From Streptomyces sp. L-9-10 (GTDB taxonomy: Bacteria > Actinomycetota > Actinomycetes > Streptomycetales > Streptomycetaceae): a stretch of 64,000 bases of DNA. Below are positions 18,505 to 27,279 of the stretch, piece after piece (the stretch's first letter is position 1; each line of letters opens with the position of its first letter). A model generated the notes under the pieces. That model was given only the letters and a program-made list of their open reading frames with translations. It was not told the DNA's origin and searched no databases. Made by a program: the position numbers and the translations under genes. The stretch spans positions 62,001 to 126,000 of the forward strand of contig NZ_PHRF01000050.1 of the NCBI RefSeq assembly GCF_004151105.1. The letters run 5' to 3'.

Positions 18505-19350
18505 TCAGTGGCTCATCAGCTCGGAGACCTTGACGAACCGGTAGCCCTGCTTCCGTAGCTCGGGGACGATCTGCTCCACGGCCTCCTCCGTCGCGGGCGC
18601 CGCGCTGCGCGTGCAGTGCATCACCACCAGCGACCCGGGCTTCACGCCCTCCAGCACCTGCTGCGCGACGGCCTCCGCGTCCGTGGCGAAGGCGTCGCCG
18701 CTGACGACGTCCCACTGGACGGCGGTCACCTTGGAGGGCGCCAGCGCCCGCAGCGCCGTGTCGTCGTAGCAGCCGCCGGGGAAGCGGAAGTACGGCACCA
18801 CATTGCGCGCCCCCGCCTCGCGGAACGCGGTGAACGCCCGCTGCACGTCGTCGTTCATCTGCGTCTCGCCGACCCTCGGCAGCCCGTAGCAGTCGGCCGT
18901 GAAGGCGTGGTGGCTGTAGGAGTGGTTGGCGATCTCGAAGAGCGGGTCCTCGCCGATCTCCTTCGCCTGCGTCGGGTACTCCTCGGCCCAGCGGCCCGTC
19001 ATGAAGACCGTCGAGGGCACCTCCAGCCGCCGCAGCAGGGCGATCAGCGAAGGGTTGTCGAACCGCTCGCCGCGCGCCGCCCGGGTTCCCTGATCGGCCG
19101 TCATATCGGCGTCGAAGGTGAGTGCCACGGTCTTGCCCGCGGCCGGGTTCCCCCGCTTGAAGACCGGGGTCAGCCCGCCGGGGCCGGGGGCCAGGGTCGG
19201 CGGCGACTTCCCCGCCCCGGGAGTGGAGGTCGCGGCGGCGCGCGCGCCGGAGGAGCCGGAGGTCACGGCCTTGCCGGCGCCGTCGGCGCAGCCGGCGAGC
19301 GCGGCACCCAGAACGGCGACGGTGGCGATAATACGTACATATGTGGTCAC
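18505..19350 (-). CDS. Polysaccharide deacetylase (NodB) lipoprotein
   Basis: 281 residues. A signal peptide with lipobox (LGAALAGC) precedes a linker and a NodB domain: motif 1 TFDADMT, motif 2 HSYSHH, and FRFPGGCYDD downstream. It would remove acetyl groups from peptidoglycan or other envelope glycans, outside the cell. The DAD motif replaces the usual DDG, a known variant. GTG start at 19350, with a weak ribosome site and an AT-rich stretch (AAAATATATGATG) just upstream that suits a promoter. Confidence 0.9.
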   Translation of the reverse strand: MTTYVRIIATVAVLGAALAGCADGAGKAVTSGSSGARAAATSTPGAGKSPPTLAPGPGGLTPVFKRGNPAAGKTVALTFDADMTADQGTRAARGERFDNPSLIALLRRLEVPSTVFMTGRWAEEYPTQAKEIGEDPLFEIANHSYSHHAFTADCYGLPRVGETQMNDDVQRAFTAFREAGARNVVPYFRFPGGCYDDTALRALAPSKVTAVQWDVVSGDAFATDAEAVAQQVLEGVKPGSLVVMHCTRSAAPATEEAVEQIVPELRKQGYRFVKVSELMSH

Positions 19351-19430
19351 TCACGGAAAATATATGATGATCCACCCGGAATGGTCGCACGGCACTCGCC
19401 CGCGCTGAACTGGCCCCGTACGGCGACGCT

Positions 19431-19492
19431 TGGGATCACGGTGACGCCGGGATCAGGGTGGCGCCCGGGATCAGGGTGGCGCCCGGGATCAG
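19431..19492. repeat. Short tandem repeat at the ppk2 3' end
   Basis: About three copies of an 18-bp unit GGTGGCGCCCGGGATCAG, the first diverged. On the minus strand each copy contains TGATCCCGGG, so the ppk2 stop codon is repeated in the downstream copies. Confidence 0.75.
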
Positions 19493-20382
19493 CCCGTCGC
19501 CAGCAGCTGCCGGCGGCTCTCCTCGACGTCGAAGCCGGCCTCCGGATACTCCGGGTCCAGCGCCTCCAGGTGTTCGAGCAGCAGCGTGCTGATCGCCCAG
19601 TTGCGGTACCACTTGCGGTCCGCCGGGACCAGGTACCAGGGGGCTGCCGCCGTCGAGCAGCGGTGCAGGGCCAGTTCGTAGGCCTCCTGGTAGGCGGGCC
19701 ACAGGGCGCGGTCCTCGATGTCGGACGGGCTGAACTTCCAGTGCTTGTCCGGGTTGTCCAGCCGGGCCAGGAGGCGGTCGTGCTGCTCGTCGCGGCCGAG
19801 GTGGAGGAAGACCTTCACGATCGTCACGCCGTTGTCGGCGAGGCTCTGTTCGAAGCGGTTGATCTGGCCGTAGCGGCGGCCCAGATCGCGGCGGGGGACC
19901 AGTTCCCGTACGCGGGCGATCAGGACGTCCTCGTACTGCGAACGGTCGAAGATCCCGAGCTCGCCCGGCTCGGGGAGGGCCCGTCTGACGCGCCACAGGA
20001 AGGGGTGGCTGCGCTCCTCCGGGGTCGGGGTCTTGAAGGCCCTGATCCGGCAGCCCGCCGGGTTGAAATGGCCGATCACATGTTTGATCGTGCCGCCCTT
20101 GCCGCTGGTGTCCATGCCCTGGAGGATCAGCAGTACGCGGTGCCGGCCGCCCGCCGTGCTGGCCGCGTACAGCCGCTCCTGGAGACCTGCCAGACGCTGC
20201 GCCAGCGGAGGGACGGCGGCGAGCGCCGCCGCCTTGTCCGCCGGGCCGCCCGGGGTGGCCCGGGAGTCGTACGAGGAGAGGTCGACGGGCTCGCCCTCGG
20301 GGATGCGCAGCAGCTCACGGAGCGCCGGTGGCGGCTGTTGCCGCTTCCCGGCTGTCTTGTCCTTCTTGTCCTTCTTGGCCAC
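19489..20382 (-). CDS. PPK2-family polyphosphate kinase
   Basis: 297 residues that would transfer phosphate between polyphosphate and nucleotides. Walker A is GMDTSGKGG and a lid/Walker B region is FDRSQYEDVL. Conserved PPK2 segments include GHFNPAGCRIRAFKTPT, FLWRVRRALPEPGELG and DNPDKHWKFSPSD. The length fits the single-domain class. Basic N-terminus (MAKKDKKDK). ATG at 20382. Confidence 0.93.
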   Translation of the reverse strand: MAKKDKKDKTAGKRQQPPPALRELLRIPEGEPVDLSSYDSRATPGGPADKAAALAAVPPLAQRLAGLQERLYAASTAGGRHRVLLILQGMDTSGKGGTIKHVIGHFNPAGCRIRAFKTPTPEERSHPFLWRVRRALPEPGELGIFDRSQYEDVLIARVRELVPRRDLGRRYGQINRFEQSLADNGVTIVKVFLHLGRDEQHDRLLARLDNPDKHWKFSPSDIEDRALWPAYQEAYELALHRCSTAAAPWYLVPADRKWYRNWAISTLLLEHLEALDPEYPEAGFDVEESRRQLLATG

Positions 20383-20479
20383 TGCGCACCCCTTAGGTCG
20401 GCTCCTCAGGCTCCTTAGAGGGTGCGTCGGATCGGGGCGTTCTGCGACCGCTGACGCCGCCGGGGAGGGCTGCTCCCGG

Positions 20480-21850
20480 CTACTCCTGCCAGGGGCCGGT
20501 CACCGCGAAGGTCGTCCCCGGCGTATAGCAGTTCACGTACATCGTCGCGCCGTCCGGCGAGAAGGTGACGCCCGCGAACTCGCCCCACTCGGGCTCCTCC
20601 GCGGTGCCGATGTTCTGGGCGCCTCTGGCCAGCGCGTACACCTCGCCCCGGCGGGTCACGCCGAACACATGCTGGGCGCCTCCGCCGTCCTCGGACACCA
20701 TCAGGCCGCCGCTCGGCGCGAGGCAGATGTTGTCGGGGGACTCGCCGGGCAGCTGGATGTCCGTGTCGGGGCCGAAGACGATCACCAGCGTGAGCCGGCG
20801 CCTCTTCGGCTCGTACTTCCACACCTGCCCGTAGTGGTCCGCGGCCGAGCCCTCCGCGCTGCGCGCGAAGCTCGATACGAAGTAGACCGCGTGCTCGCCC
20901 CAGTAGCAGCCCTCCAGCTTCTGCGCGTGGGTGATGCCCCTGGGCCCGAAGTCCTGGAGCCGGATGGGGGTCTCGCGCGCCAGCGGGTCGGGTACGGGGA
21001 CCCATTCCACCCGGTCGAAGGAGGTGCCCGGTTCCTGGACGGCCGACAGGTCGGGCACCCCGGGCACCCGCATGGCCTCCAGGTCGCCGCCCGCGCGCAG
21101 CGATCCGGTCCCGCCGTGCGGCTTTTGGGGCAGGAAGCGGTAGAAGAGCCCGAACGGCCGCTCGAAGGCGTCCTCCGTCTCGTAGACGATGCCCGTGCCG
21201 GGATCGATCGCGATCGCCTCGTGCTGGAAGCGGCCCATGGCGGTCAGCGGTACGGCGCCGGTGCGGCGCGGATCGGCGCCGTCGACCTCGAAGATGAAGC
21301 CGTGGTCCTTGGTGTAGCCGTTGGTTCCGGCTCTGTCCTCGGTCTCCTCACAGGTGAGCCAGGTACCCCAGGGGGTGGGGCCGCCCGCGCAGTTGACGGC
21401 GGTTCCGGCGAGGGCGACGCGTTCATCGAGGACGTTGTTGCGGCCGTCCAGCTCCAGCGCCGTACAACCGCCCTTGCCCATCGGGTCGTAGGTGAGGCCG
21501 GGCACGGCGGGAACGGGGATCGCGGCGGTGGCGCGGTTCTCGTGGTTGCGGACCAGACGCACGCGGCCCCGGCGGCCCGGGAGGGCGGCCATGCCGTCGT
21601 GGTTGCTGGGGACCCCGCCCTCGCCGGAGCGCAGCGGATCGCCCTCCCTGGAGAGGACCTTGTAGCGGAATCCCCGGGGAAGATCGAGCAGGCCGTCCGG
21701 GTCGGTGACCAGCGGCCCGTAGCCGCGGCGGCCGAGTCCCTGGGCGGCGGCGGGGGTGCCGGAGAAGAGCTCGGAGAGCGCTCCGCTGAAGGTGATACCC
21801 ACGGCGGTGGCGCCGGTGCGGGCGAGGATCTGACGTCGTGTCGCGGACAT
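20480..21850 (-). CDS. PhoX-like (DUF839) Tat-exported phosphatase
   Basis: 456 residues. The N-terminus is a twin-arginine signal (SATRRQILARTGATAVGITF). The mature part is a DUF839/PhoX beta-propeller: NHDGMAALPGRRGRVRLVRNHEN, CEETEDR, VYETEDAFE and PDNICLAPSGGLMVSEDGGG are family-like metal-site regions. PhoX enzymes are Ca/Fe phosphomonoesterases; this member's activity is not proven. The ATG at 21850 has GGGAG 7 nt upstream. The promoter region contains nested inverted repeats (21881-21934). Confidence 0.88.
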   Translation of the reverse strand: MSATRRQILARTGATAVGITFSGALSELFSGTPAAAQGLGRRGYGPLVTDPDGLLDLPRGFRYKVLSREGDPLRSGEGGVPSNHDGMAALPGRRGRVRLVRNHENRATAAIPVPAVPGLTYDPMGKGGCTALELDGRNNVLDERVALAGTAVNCAGGPTPWGTWLTCEETEDRAGTNGYTKDHGFIFEVDGADPRRTGAVPLTAMGRFQHEAIAIDPGTGIVYETEDAFERPFGLFYRFLPQKPHGGTGSLRAGGDLEAMRVPGVPDLSAVQEPGTSFDRVEWVPVPDPLARETPIRLQDFGPRGITHAQKLEGCYWGEHAVYFVSSFARSAEGSAADHYGQVWKYEPKRRRLTLVIVFGPDTDIQLPGESPDNICLAPSGGLMVSEDGGGAQHVFGVTRRGEVYALARGAQNIGTAEEPEWGEFAGVTFSPDGATMYVNCYTPGTTFAVTGPWQE

Positions 21851-21880
21851 GAGGCAACTCCCTGTTGGCGGACAGGAAAC

Positions 21881-21934
21881 GTGACCCGCATGTGTGTAGC
21901 ACGTGTGGTGTGACACGTGAACCACGCGGGTCAC
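21881..21934 (-). promoter_or_regulatory. Nested inverted repeats upstream of the PhoX-like gene
   Basis: An outer pair GTGACCCGC (21881-21889)/GCGGGTCAC (21926-21934) encloses an inner pair CACGTGT/ACACGTG around GGTGTG. Read on the minus strand, it includes GGTTCACGTGTCAC, which resembles half of a PHO box. It lies 30-84 nt before the start codon. Confidence 0.5.
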
Positions 21935-22010
21935 GGCGAGGGCGTGTTGCGAATGTGGCGCCGTCCGCCCGCGGCGCGGGCGGACGGGACGTTCGCAACA
22001 CGCCCTCGCC
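21935..22010. repeat. 76-bp near-perfect hairpin with 19-bp terminal inverted repeats
   Basis: GGCGAGGGCGTGTTGCGAA at 21935-21953 is the exact reverse complement of 21992-22010. Inside it CCGTCCGCCCG pairs with CGGGCGGACGG. The terminal GGGCGTGTTGCGAA also occurs (as complement) at 43788-43802. It may act as terminator for osmC, or be a minimal mobile hairpin. Confidence 0.7.
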
Positions 22011-22022
22011 TCAGGTGTCGCG

Positions 22023-22448
22023 TCAGGCCAGCGACGCGCTCAGCGTGATGGTCGTGCCGGTGAGCGCCTGGCTGACCGGGCAGTTCGCCTTGGCGTCCTC
22101 GGCGGCCTTCTCGAAGTCCGCCGCGTCGATACCCGGGACCTCGCCCTGAACGGTGAGGTGGATGCCCGTGATGCCGGTGCCGGGCTGGAAGGTGACATCG
22201 GCCTGGGTGGTCAGCCTGGTCGGCGGCGTGCCGCCCTTCGTCAGACCGTTGGAGAGCGCCATCGAGAAGCAGCTGGAGTGGGCCGCCGCGATCAGCTCCT
22301 CCGGGCTGGTCTTGCCGTTCGCCGCCTCCGCGCGGGAGGGCCAGGAGACCTCCTGGTCGGCGATGCCGGAGGAGTCGAAGGTGACGGTGCCCGTGCCCTG
22401 GAGGAGGTTGCCCTCCCAGACCGTGTGCGCCTGGCGCGTGGTGGCCAT
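22023..22448 (-). CDS. OsmC-family peroxiredoxin
   Basis: 141 residues that reduce organic hydroperoxides in the cytoplasm. Conserved features are WPSRAEAANGKTSPEELIAAAHSSCFSMALSN, which contains the first reactive cysteine, and NCPVSQAL near the C-terminus with the second. A standard length for OsmC/Ohr proteins. An AAGGG site lies 7 nt before the ATG at 22448. Confidence 0.95.
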   Translation of the reverse strand: MATTRQAHTVWEGNLLQGTGTVTFDSSGIADQEVSWPSRAEAANGKTSPEELIAAAHSSCFSMALSNGLTKGGTPPTRLTTQADVTFQPGTGITGIHLTVQGEVPGIDAADFEKAAEDAKANCPVSQALTGTTITLSASLA

Positions 22449-22602
22449 GGTGGAACCCTTCTGCTTGGTCGTGGTGATACGGGTGTGAGTACAGCAGACG
22501 CGATGACGCGCGGTGTTGCGGCGCCGAGGTGTCGCGGCGTCGGGTTGTCACGCCGCCACGGCGCGTACGGCCTTGCGACGCTGCGGAGTTACGCCCCCGA
22601 AC

Positions 22603-23700
22603 CTACTGGGCGACCAGTCCCTTCGCGTCCCGGGCCAGGGCCGTCAGCCGCGAGATCGCCCGGAAGTATTTCTTCCGGTAGCCGCCGTTCAGCATCTCTT
22701 CACTGAACAGCCGGTCGAAGGGGAGCCCGGAGGCGAGCACGGGCACCTCCCGGTCGTACAGCCGGTCCGCGAGGACGACCAGGCGCAGCGCGGTCGACTG
22801 GTCGGGCACCGGCGCGACCCCCGTGAGGCAGACGGCCCGCACCCCGTCCGTGAGCGCTCCGTACCGGCTCGGATGGACCCGGGAGAGATGTTCGAGCAGC
22901 CCGGGGAAGTCGTCGAGGCTGGCGCCCTCGGTCGCGTACGCGGCCCGGGTCACCTGGCCGTCGGAGTACGGGACGGGCGCCGCGGGCAGTCCGCGGTGCC
23001 GGTAGTCCTCACCGTCGATGCGCAGCGGACGGAAGCGCGCGGACAGGCCCTGGATCTCGCGGAGGAAGTCGGCGGCGGCGAACCGGCCCTCGCCGAGCTT
23101 GCCCGGCAGGGTGTTCGAGGTCGCGGCCAGTGCCACGCCCGCGTCGACCAGCTTGCCGAGCAGGGTGGAGACCAGGACGGTGTCGCCCGGGTCGTCCAGT
23201 TCGAATTCGTCGATGCAGAGCAGCCGGTGGCCGCTGAGCGTCCGCACGGTCTCCTGGAAACCCAGCGCGCCGACCAGGTTCGTCAGCTCCACGAACGTGC
23301 CGAAAGCTTTCTGCTCAGGAGCGGCCGGAGTGGCGTGCCAGAGCGACGCGAGCAGATGGGTCTTGCCGACGCCGTAGCCGCCGTCCAGATAGACACCGCG
23401 CGGACCGGTGGGCGCCACGGGCTTTCTGGCGAACCAGCGCCGCTTGCCGTGGCCGCCGCCGGCCGGATGCGCTCCGCCGAGCCCCGCCGCGAACGCGCTC
23501 AGGACCGAGACCGCCTCGGTCTGACTCGGCTGCTGGGGGTCGGGTACGTACGTGTCGAAGCGTACGGAGTCGAAGCGCGGCGGGGGCACCATCTCCGCGA
23601 CCAGCCGGTCGGCGGGGACATGTGGCTCACGTGCGCAGAGGGAGAGCGGGGCCGCTTCGGTTATCGACTGACGGCCGGACGCCGTGGTGGAGGACGACAC
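22603..23700 (-). CDS. zapE: ZapE/AFG1-like ATPase
   Basis: 365-residue AAA-like ATPase of the AFG1/ZapE family, linked in other bacteria to cell division. Walker A GGYGVGKTHLLASLWH, Walker B LLCIDEFELDDPGD, and sensor segment ALAATSNTLPGKL are visible. The GTG at 23700 matches the usual streptomycete start (SSST...ALCAREPHVPADRLVAEMVPPPRFDSVRF). It is divergent from the reductase gene with only 37 nt between starts, so at least one mRNA is probably leaderless. Confidence 0.9.
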   Translation of the reverse strand: MSSSTTASGRQSITEAAPLSLCAREPHVPADRLVAEMVPPPRFDSVRFDTYVPDPQQPSQTEAVSVLSAFAAGLGGAHPAGGGHGKRRWFARKPVAPTGPRGVYLDGGYGVGKTHLLASLWHATPAAPEQKAFGTFVELTNLVGALGFQETVRTLSGHRLLCIDEFELDDPGDTVLVSTLLGKLVDAGVALAATSNTLPGKLGEGRFAAADFLREIQGLSARFRPLRIDGEDYRHRGLPAAPVPYSDGQVTRAAYATEGASLDDFPGLLEHLSRVHPSRYGALTDGVRAVCLTGVAPVPDQSTALRLVVLADRLYDREVPVLASGLPFDRLFSEEMLNGGYRKKYFRAISRLTALARDAKGLVAQ

Positions 23701-23737
23701 AGTTCGTAACTCTATGCGCCATGCCAGACTGCTTCGC

Positions 23738-24652
23738 ATGCGACGCCTGTTCCCTGTGACCGATCAGACACACTCCGCCGCTGGTTCCGGAGCCGATTCC
23801 GGAGCGGATTCCGGGGCTGGTTCCGGGGTGGATCCCGGCGCGGACCGTGACTGGACGCTCGACGAGCTGGCGGACGCCTACGCGTACCCCCGCACCGCAG
23901 GCACAGGCACAGCCGCAGGCACTGGCGCAGGCACCGGCAGGGGCGCCGAGACCGGCACGAGCACCGGCACAGGCACGGGTGGCGGCGCACGGCCCTGGCT
24001 GCGCGCCAACATGGTGTCGACGCTGGACGGCGCCGCCCACCACGAAGGCCGTTCGCAGTCCATCTCCTCACCCGCCGACATGCGTGTCTTCGGCACCCTC
24101 CGGGCGCTCGCCGACGCGGTGGTGGTGGGTGCGGAAACGGTTCGCCTTGAGGGCTACCGGCCCGCTCGCGCCCGTGCGGCCTTCGCCGCGCGCCGGGCGG
24201 CGGCCGGTCAGGCGCCCGCGCCGGCGATCGCCGTGGTCAGCGCGAGTCTGGAGCTGGACTTCACGCTGCCGCTGTTCGCCGCCCCCCTCGTCCCGACGCT
24301 CGTCCTGACCGGCGCCGCGGCGCCTCAGGAGCGGATCCTCGCCGCGGAGAAGGCCGGCGTGGAGGTGGTGATCGCCGGGGACGGCCCGGGAGCCGACCCG
24401 GAGCGGGTCGTGCGCGCCCTGGCGGATCGCGGACTGTTCCGGCTGCTCACCGAGGGCGGACCGCGGCTCCTCGGACAGTTCGTGGCGGCGGGGGTGCTGG
24501 ACGAACTCTGTCTGACCGTGTCTCCGATGCTCACTTCGGGGTACGCGCAGCGCATCGCGGGCGGGCCGGCTCCCGCCGTGCCCGAACGGTTCGCGCTGGC
24601 GTCGCTGCTGGAGCAGGACGGGTTCCTCTTCAGCCGGTACCGGCGCGCCTGA
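23738..24652 (+). CDS. RibD C-terminal-type pyrimidine reductase family protein
   Basis: About 304 residues. The reductase domain carries LRANMVSTLDGAAH, ADAVVVGAETVRLEGYRPA, LTEGGPRLLGQFVAAGVLDELCLT and ends with FLFSRYRR, as in RibD C-terminal/dihydrofolate-reductase-like proteins that use NADPH. The region between residues ~10 and ~90 is expanded by Gly/Ser/Asp- and Gly/Thr/Ala-rich repeats. An ATG at 23714 is an alternative start. Its actual substrate is unclear, since deaminase domain RibD is absent. Confidence 0.85.
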   Translation: MRRLFPVTDQTHSAAGSGADSGADSGAGSGVDPGADRDWTLDELADAYAYPRTAGTGTAAGTGAGTGRGAETGTSTGTGTGGGARPWLRANMVSTLDGAAHHEGRSQSISSPADMRVFGTLRALADAVVVGAETVRLEGYRPARARAAFAARRAAAGQAPAPAIAVVSASLELDFTLPLFAAPLVPTLVLTGAAAPQERILAAEKAGVEVVIAGDGPGADPERVVRALADRGLFRLLTEGGPRLLGQFVAAGVLDELCLTVSPMLTSGYAQRIAGGPAPAVPERFALASLLEQDGFLFSRYRRA

Positions 24653-24805
24653 TCCACCCGGGATCCGCGTGTCTGACAATCAGCGGAATTTGTCGTTCCG
24701 GTTAGCTTCCGCTGGGCAGACTTACTGCACAGACCCCGTGCGGGCACGGGGAAGGATGGTTTCAGCAGTGGGCCGCACGGCCCTGGAAGAAGAAGGGCGC
24801 CTGTC

Positions 24806-25276
24806 GTGTTCACAAGCGTATTGATGATCGAGAAGCCCCTGTCGCGGGAGGACGTGGAGTTCGTCACCACCCTCCACGGCGACGAGGAGATCTCGTTCGT
24901 GGTGCTCATGCAGCCGCGCGGCGACCAGGCGGATCTGCTGCTGCGCGCCATCGACGACATCGCGATCGGCGAACTGCGGGACGCGACCAGGGAGGACGAG
25001 GTGCTGGAGGGCAAGGAAGCGAGACGGCCCGCCGAACTCGCTCTCGAACACTCACTGGCGGCGCTGCGCGCCCAGGGGTCCGCCGCCTCCGGCCAGGTCG
25101 TGGAGGAACATCCGCTCGACCGGCTCAAGGAGGTCGTGGACGAGTCCGGGGCCGATGAGGTGATCGTGCTCACCGAGCCGCACTACGTGGAGGAGTTCTT
25201 CCACCGGGACTGGGCGTCGCGGGCGCGCCACAAGGTCGGCGTACCGGTGCTCAAACTCTTCGCGCACAGCGAATAA
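24806..25276 (+). CDS. Conserved universal-stress-like hypothetical protein
   Basis: 156 residues from a GTG. It begins MFTSVLMIEKPLSREDVEFV and ends with GADEVIVLTEPHYVEEFFHRDWASRARHKVGVPVLKLFAHSE, an alternating beta/alpha pattern resembling universal-stress-like Rossmann folds. Streptomycete copies are often mislabelled indole-3-glycerol-phosphate synthase; no TIM-barrel features of that enzyme are present. It lies 58 nt before murC on the same strand. Confidence 0.75.
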   Translation: MFTSVLMIEKPLSREDVEFVTTLHGDEEISFVVLMQPRGDQADLLLRAIDDIAIGELRDATREDEVLEGKEARRPAELALEHSLAALRAQGSAASGQVVEEHPLDRLKEVVDESGADEVIVLTEPHYVEEFFHRDWASRARHKVGVPVLKLFAHSE

Positions 25277-25334
25277 GCTGGGGTTCCCTACAGCTGCACG
25301 CTGTACCCCGCCCGCACCTTGGGAGAGAACACGT

Positions 25335-26738
25335 ATGGCACCGGCACCCGGTATCCCCGCCGCCATGGAACGGCCGCACTTCATCGGTATCGGCGGCGCC
25401 GGAATGTCGGGTATCGCCAAGATCCTCGCCCAGCGCGGCGCCAAGGTCGCGGGCAGTGACGCGAAGGAGTCGGAGACCGCCGAGGCGCTGCGGGCGCTGG
25501 GGGCCACCGTGCATATCGGCCATGCCGCGGAGCACCTCGCGGACGACGCCTCGTGCGTGGTCGTCTCCAGCGCGATCCGGGCCGACAACCCCGAGCTGGC
25601 ACGGGCCGCCGAGCTCTCCGTACCCGTCGTGCACCGCTCCGACGCGCTGGCCTCGCTGATGGGCGGGCTGCGCGCGATCGCCGTCGCGGGCACCCACGGC
25701 AAGACCACCACGACCTCCATGCTGGCCGTCGCCCTCACGGAACTGGGTCTCGACCCGTCGTACGCCATCGGCGGCGACCTCGCGGGGCCCGGCACGAACG
25801 CCCGGCACGGCGAGGGCGGGATCTTCGTCGCCGAGGCGGACGAGAGCGACCGCAGCTTCCAGAAGTACGACCCCGAGGTCGCGATCGTCCTCAATGTCGA
25901 ACTGGACCACCACGCGAACTACGCGTCGATGGACGAGATCTACGAGTCGTTCGAGGCGTTCACCGGCAAGATCGTCCCCGGTGGCACGCTGGTGATCGCC
26001 GCCGACCAGCCGGGCGCTGTCGAGCTGGCCTCCCGGGTCCGGGGTTCCGGCCCGTTCAAGGTCGTCACCTACGGGGAGGCCGAGGGCGCCGATGTACGCG
26101 TCCACAAGGTCACCGCACGCGGTCTGACCAGCGAGGTCACCGTCCTGCTCGACGGCCGCTTCCTGACCTTCACCGTCTCGGTGCCCGGCCGGCACTACGC
26201 GCACAACGCGGTCGCCGCCCTCGCCGCCGGGATCGCCCTCGGTATTCCGGCGCACAATCTGGCCTCGGCCCTCGGCGCGTACACCGGGGTCAAGCGCCGG
26301 CTCCAGCTCAAGGGCGAGGCGGCGGGCGTGCAGGTGATCGACTCGTACGCGCACCACCCCACCGAGATGACCGCCGACCTGGAGGCGATGCGGGCCGCCG
26401 CGGCTCCCGGCTCCCGGCTGCTGGTGGTGTTCCAGCCGCATCTGTTCTCCCGTACGCAGGAGCTGGCCACGGAGATGGGCCAGGCCCTGGCCCTCGCCGA
26501 CGCCTCGCTGGTGCTGGACATCTACCCGGCCCGCGAGGACCCGCTGCCCGGTGTCACCAGCGCCCTGATCGTCGACGCGGCCGGGAAGGCGGGCGCCGAC
26601 GTCACGGCCGTCCACGACAAGGGAGCCGTCCCGGAGGCGGTCGCGGGAATGGCGCGCCCCGGTGATCTCGTTCTCACCATGGGCGCCGGCGATGTCACGG
26701 ACCTCGGTCCTGACATCCTGGCCCGGCTCGGGGACTGA
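25335..26738 (+). CDS. murC: UDP-N-acetylmuramate--L-alanine ligase
   Basis: 467 residues that add L-alanine to UDP-MurNAc in peptidoglycan precursor synthesis. An N-terminal Rossmann motif (FIGIGGAGMSGIAKIL) precedes the ATP P-loop AGTHGKTTTTSM (~residues 117-128), the central FVAEADESDRSF segment and ELDHHANY, and the C-terminal domain with DSYAHHPTEM. The ATG at 25335 has GGGAGAG 8 nt upstream. msrB follows 44 nt later on the same strand. Other mur genes are not adjacent; a separate murC is usual in streptomycetes outside the dcw cluster. Confidence 0.96.
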   Translation: MAPAPGIPAAMERPHFIGIGGAGMSGIAKILAQRGAKVAGSDAKESETAEALRALGATVHIGHAAEHLADDASCVVVSSAIRADNPELARAAELSVPVVHRSDALASLMGGLRAIAVAGTHGKTTTTSMLAVALTELGLDPSYAIGGDLAGPGTNARHGEGGIFVAEADESDRSFQKYDPEVAIVLNVELDHHANYASMDEIYESFEAFTGKIVPGGTLVIAADQPGAVELASRVRGSGPFKVVTYGEAEGADVRVHKVTARGLTSEVTVLLDGRFLTFTVSVPGRHYAHNAVAALAAGIALGIPAHNLASALGAYTGVKRRLQLKGEAAGVQVIDSYAHHPTEMTADLEAMRAAAAPGSRLLVVFQPHLFSRTQELATEMGQALALADASLVLDIYPAREDPLPGVTSALIVDAAGKAGADVTAVHDKGAVPEAVAGMARPGDLVLTMGAGDVTDLGPDILARLGD

Positions 26739-26782
26739 CCCGCCGGGGCGGCCGGGCCCGTCCGACCGACTGAGGAGAGCGC

Positions 26783-27190
26783 ATGCCGTACGACATCGAC
26801 AAGCCGGACGAGCAGTGGCGCGCGGAGCTGACCGACGCGGAGTACCAGGTACTCCGCAAGGCCGGCACCGAGCCCGCCTTCACCGGCGAATACACGGACA
26901 CCAAGACGACCGGCGTCTACTCCTGCCGCGCGTGCGGCGCCGATCTCTTCCGGTCCGACACGAAGTTCGAGTCGCACTGCGGCTGGCCGTCCTTCTACGA
27001 CCCGAAGGACACGGACGCGGTCGAGCTGATCGAGGACCGCTCCCACGGCATGGTCCGGGTCGAGGTCCGCTGCGCGCGCTGCGGCTCGCACCTCGGCCAT
27101 GTCTTCGAGGGCGAGGGGTATCCGACCCCGACGGACCAGCGGTACTGCATCAACAGCATCTCGCTGCGGCTGGCCCCTGACGAGAGCTGA
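26783..27190 (+). CDS. msrB: Peptide-methionine (R)-S-oxide reductase
   Basis: 135 residues. Two zinc-binding CxxC pairs (CRACG, CARCG) and the catalytic segment RYCINSISL are all present, with the typical CGWPSFYDP core. It repairs oxidised methionine in proteins. GAGGAGA precedes the ATG at 26783. Confidence 0.96.
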   Translation: MPYDIDKPDEQWRAELTDAEYQVLRKAGTEPAFTGEYTDTKTTGVYSCRACGADLFRSDTKFESHCGWPSFYDPKDTDAVELIEDRSHGMVRVEVRCARCGSHLGHVFEGEGYPTPTDQRYCINSISLRLAPDES

Positions 27191-27279
27191 CGCGTCCGAG
27201 GCACGGTGTGGACGGCTCCGTCAGGCCCTGCCGGGCCGGGGCCGTCCGAGGCCGCCGTCCGCAGGCGGGGCCGTCCGGA

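Noticed and set aside
19431..19492. A possible CRISPR array at the short tandem repeats
   Set aside because: Contiguous ~18-bp units without spacers and only three copies; a plain tandem repeat. The arrays at 35941 and 50841 fail for the same reason.
24806..25276. Indole-3-glycerol-phosphate synthase (trpC)
   Set aside because: Too short at 156 residues and without TIM-barrel motifs.
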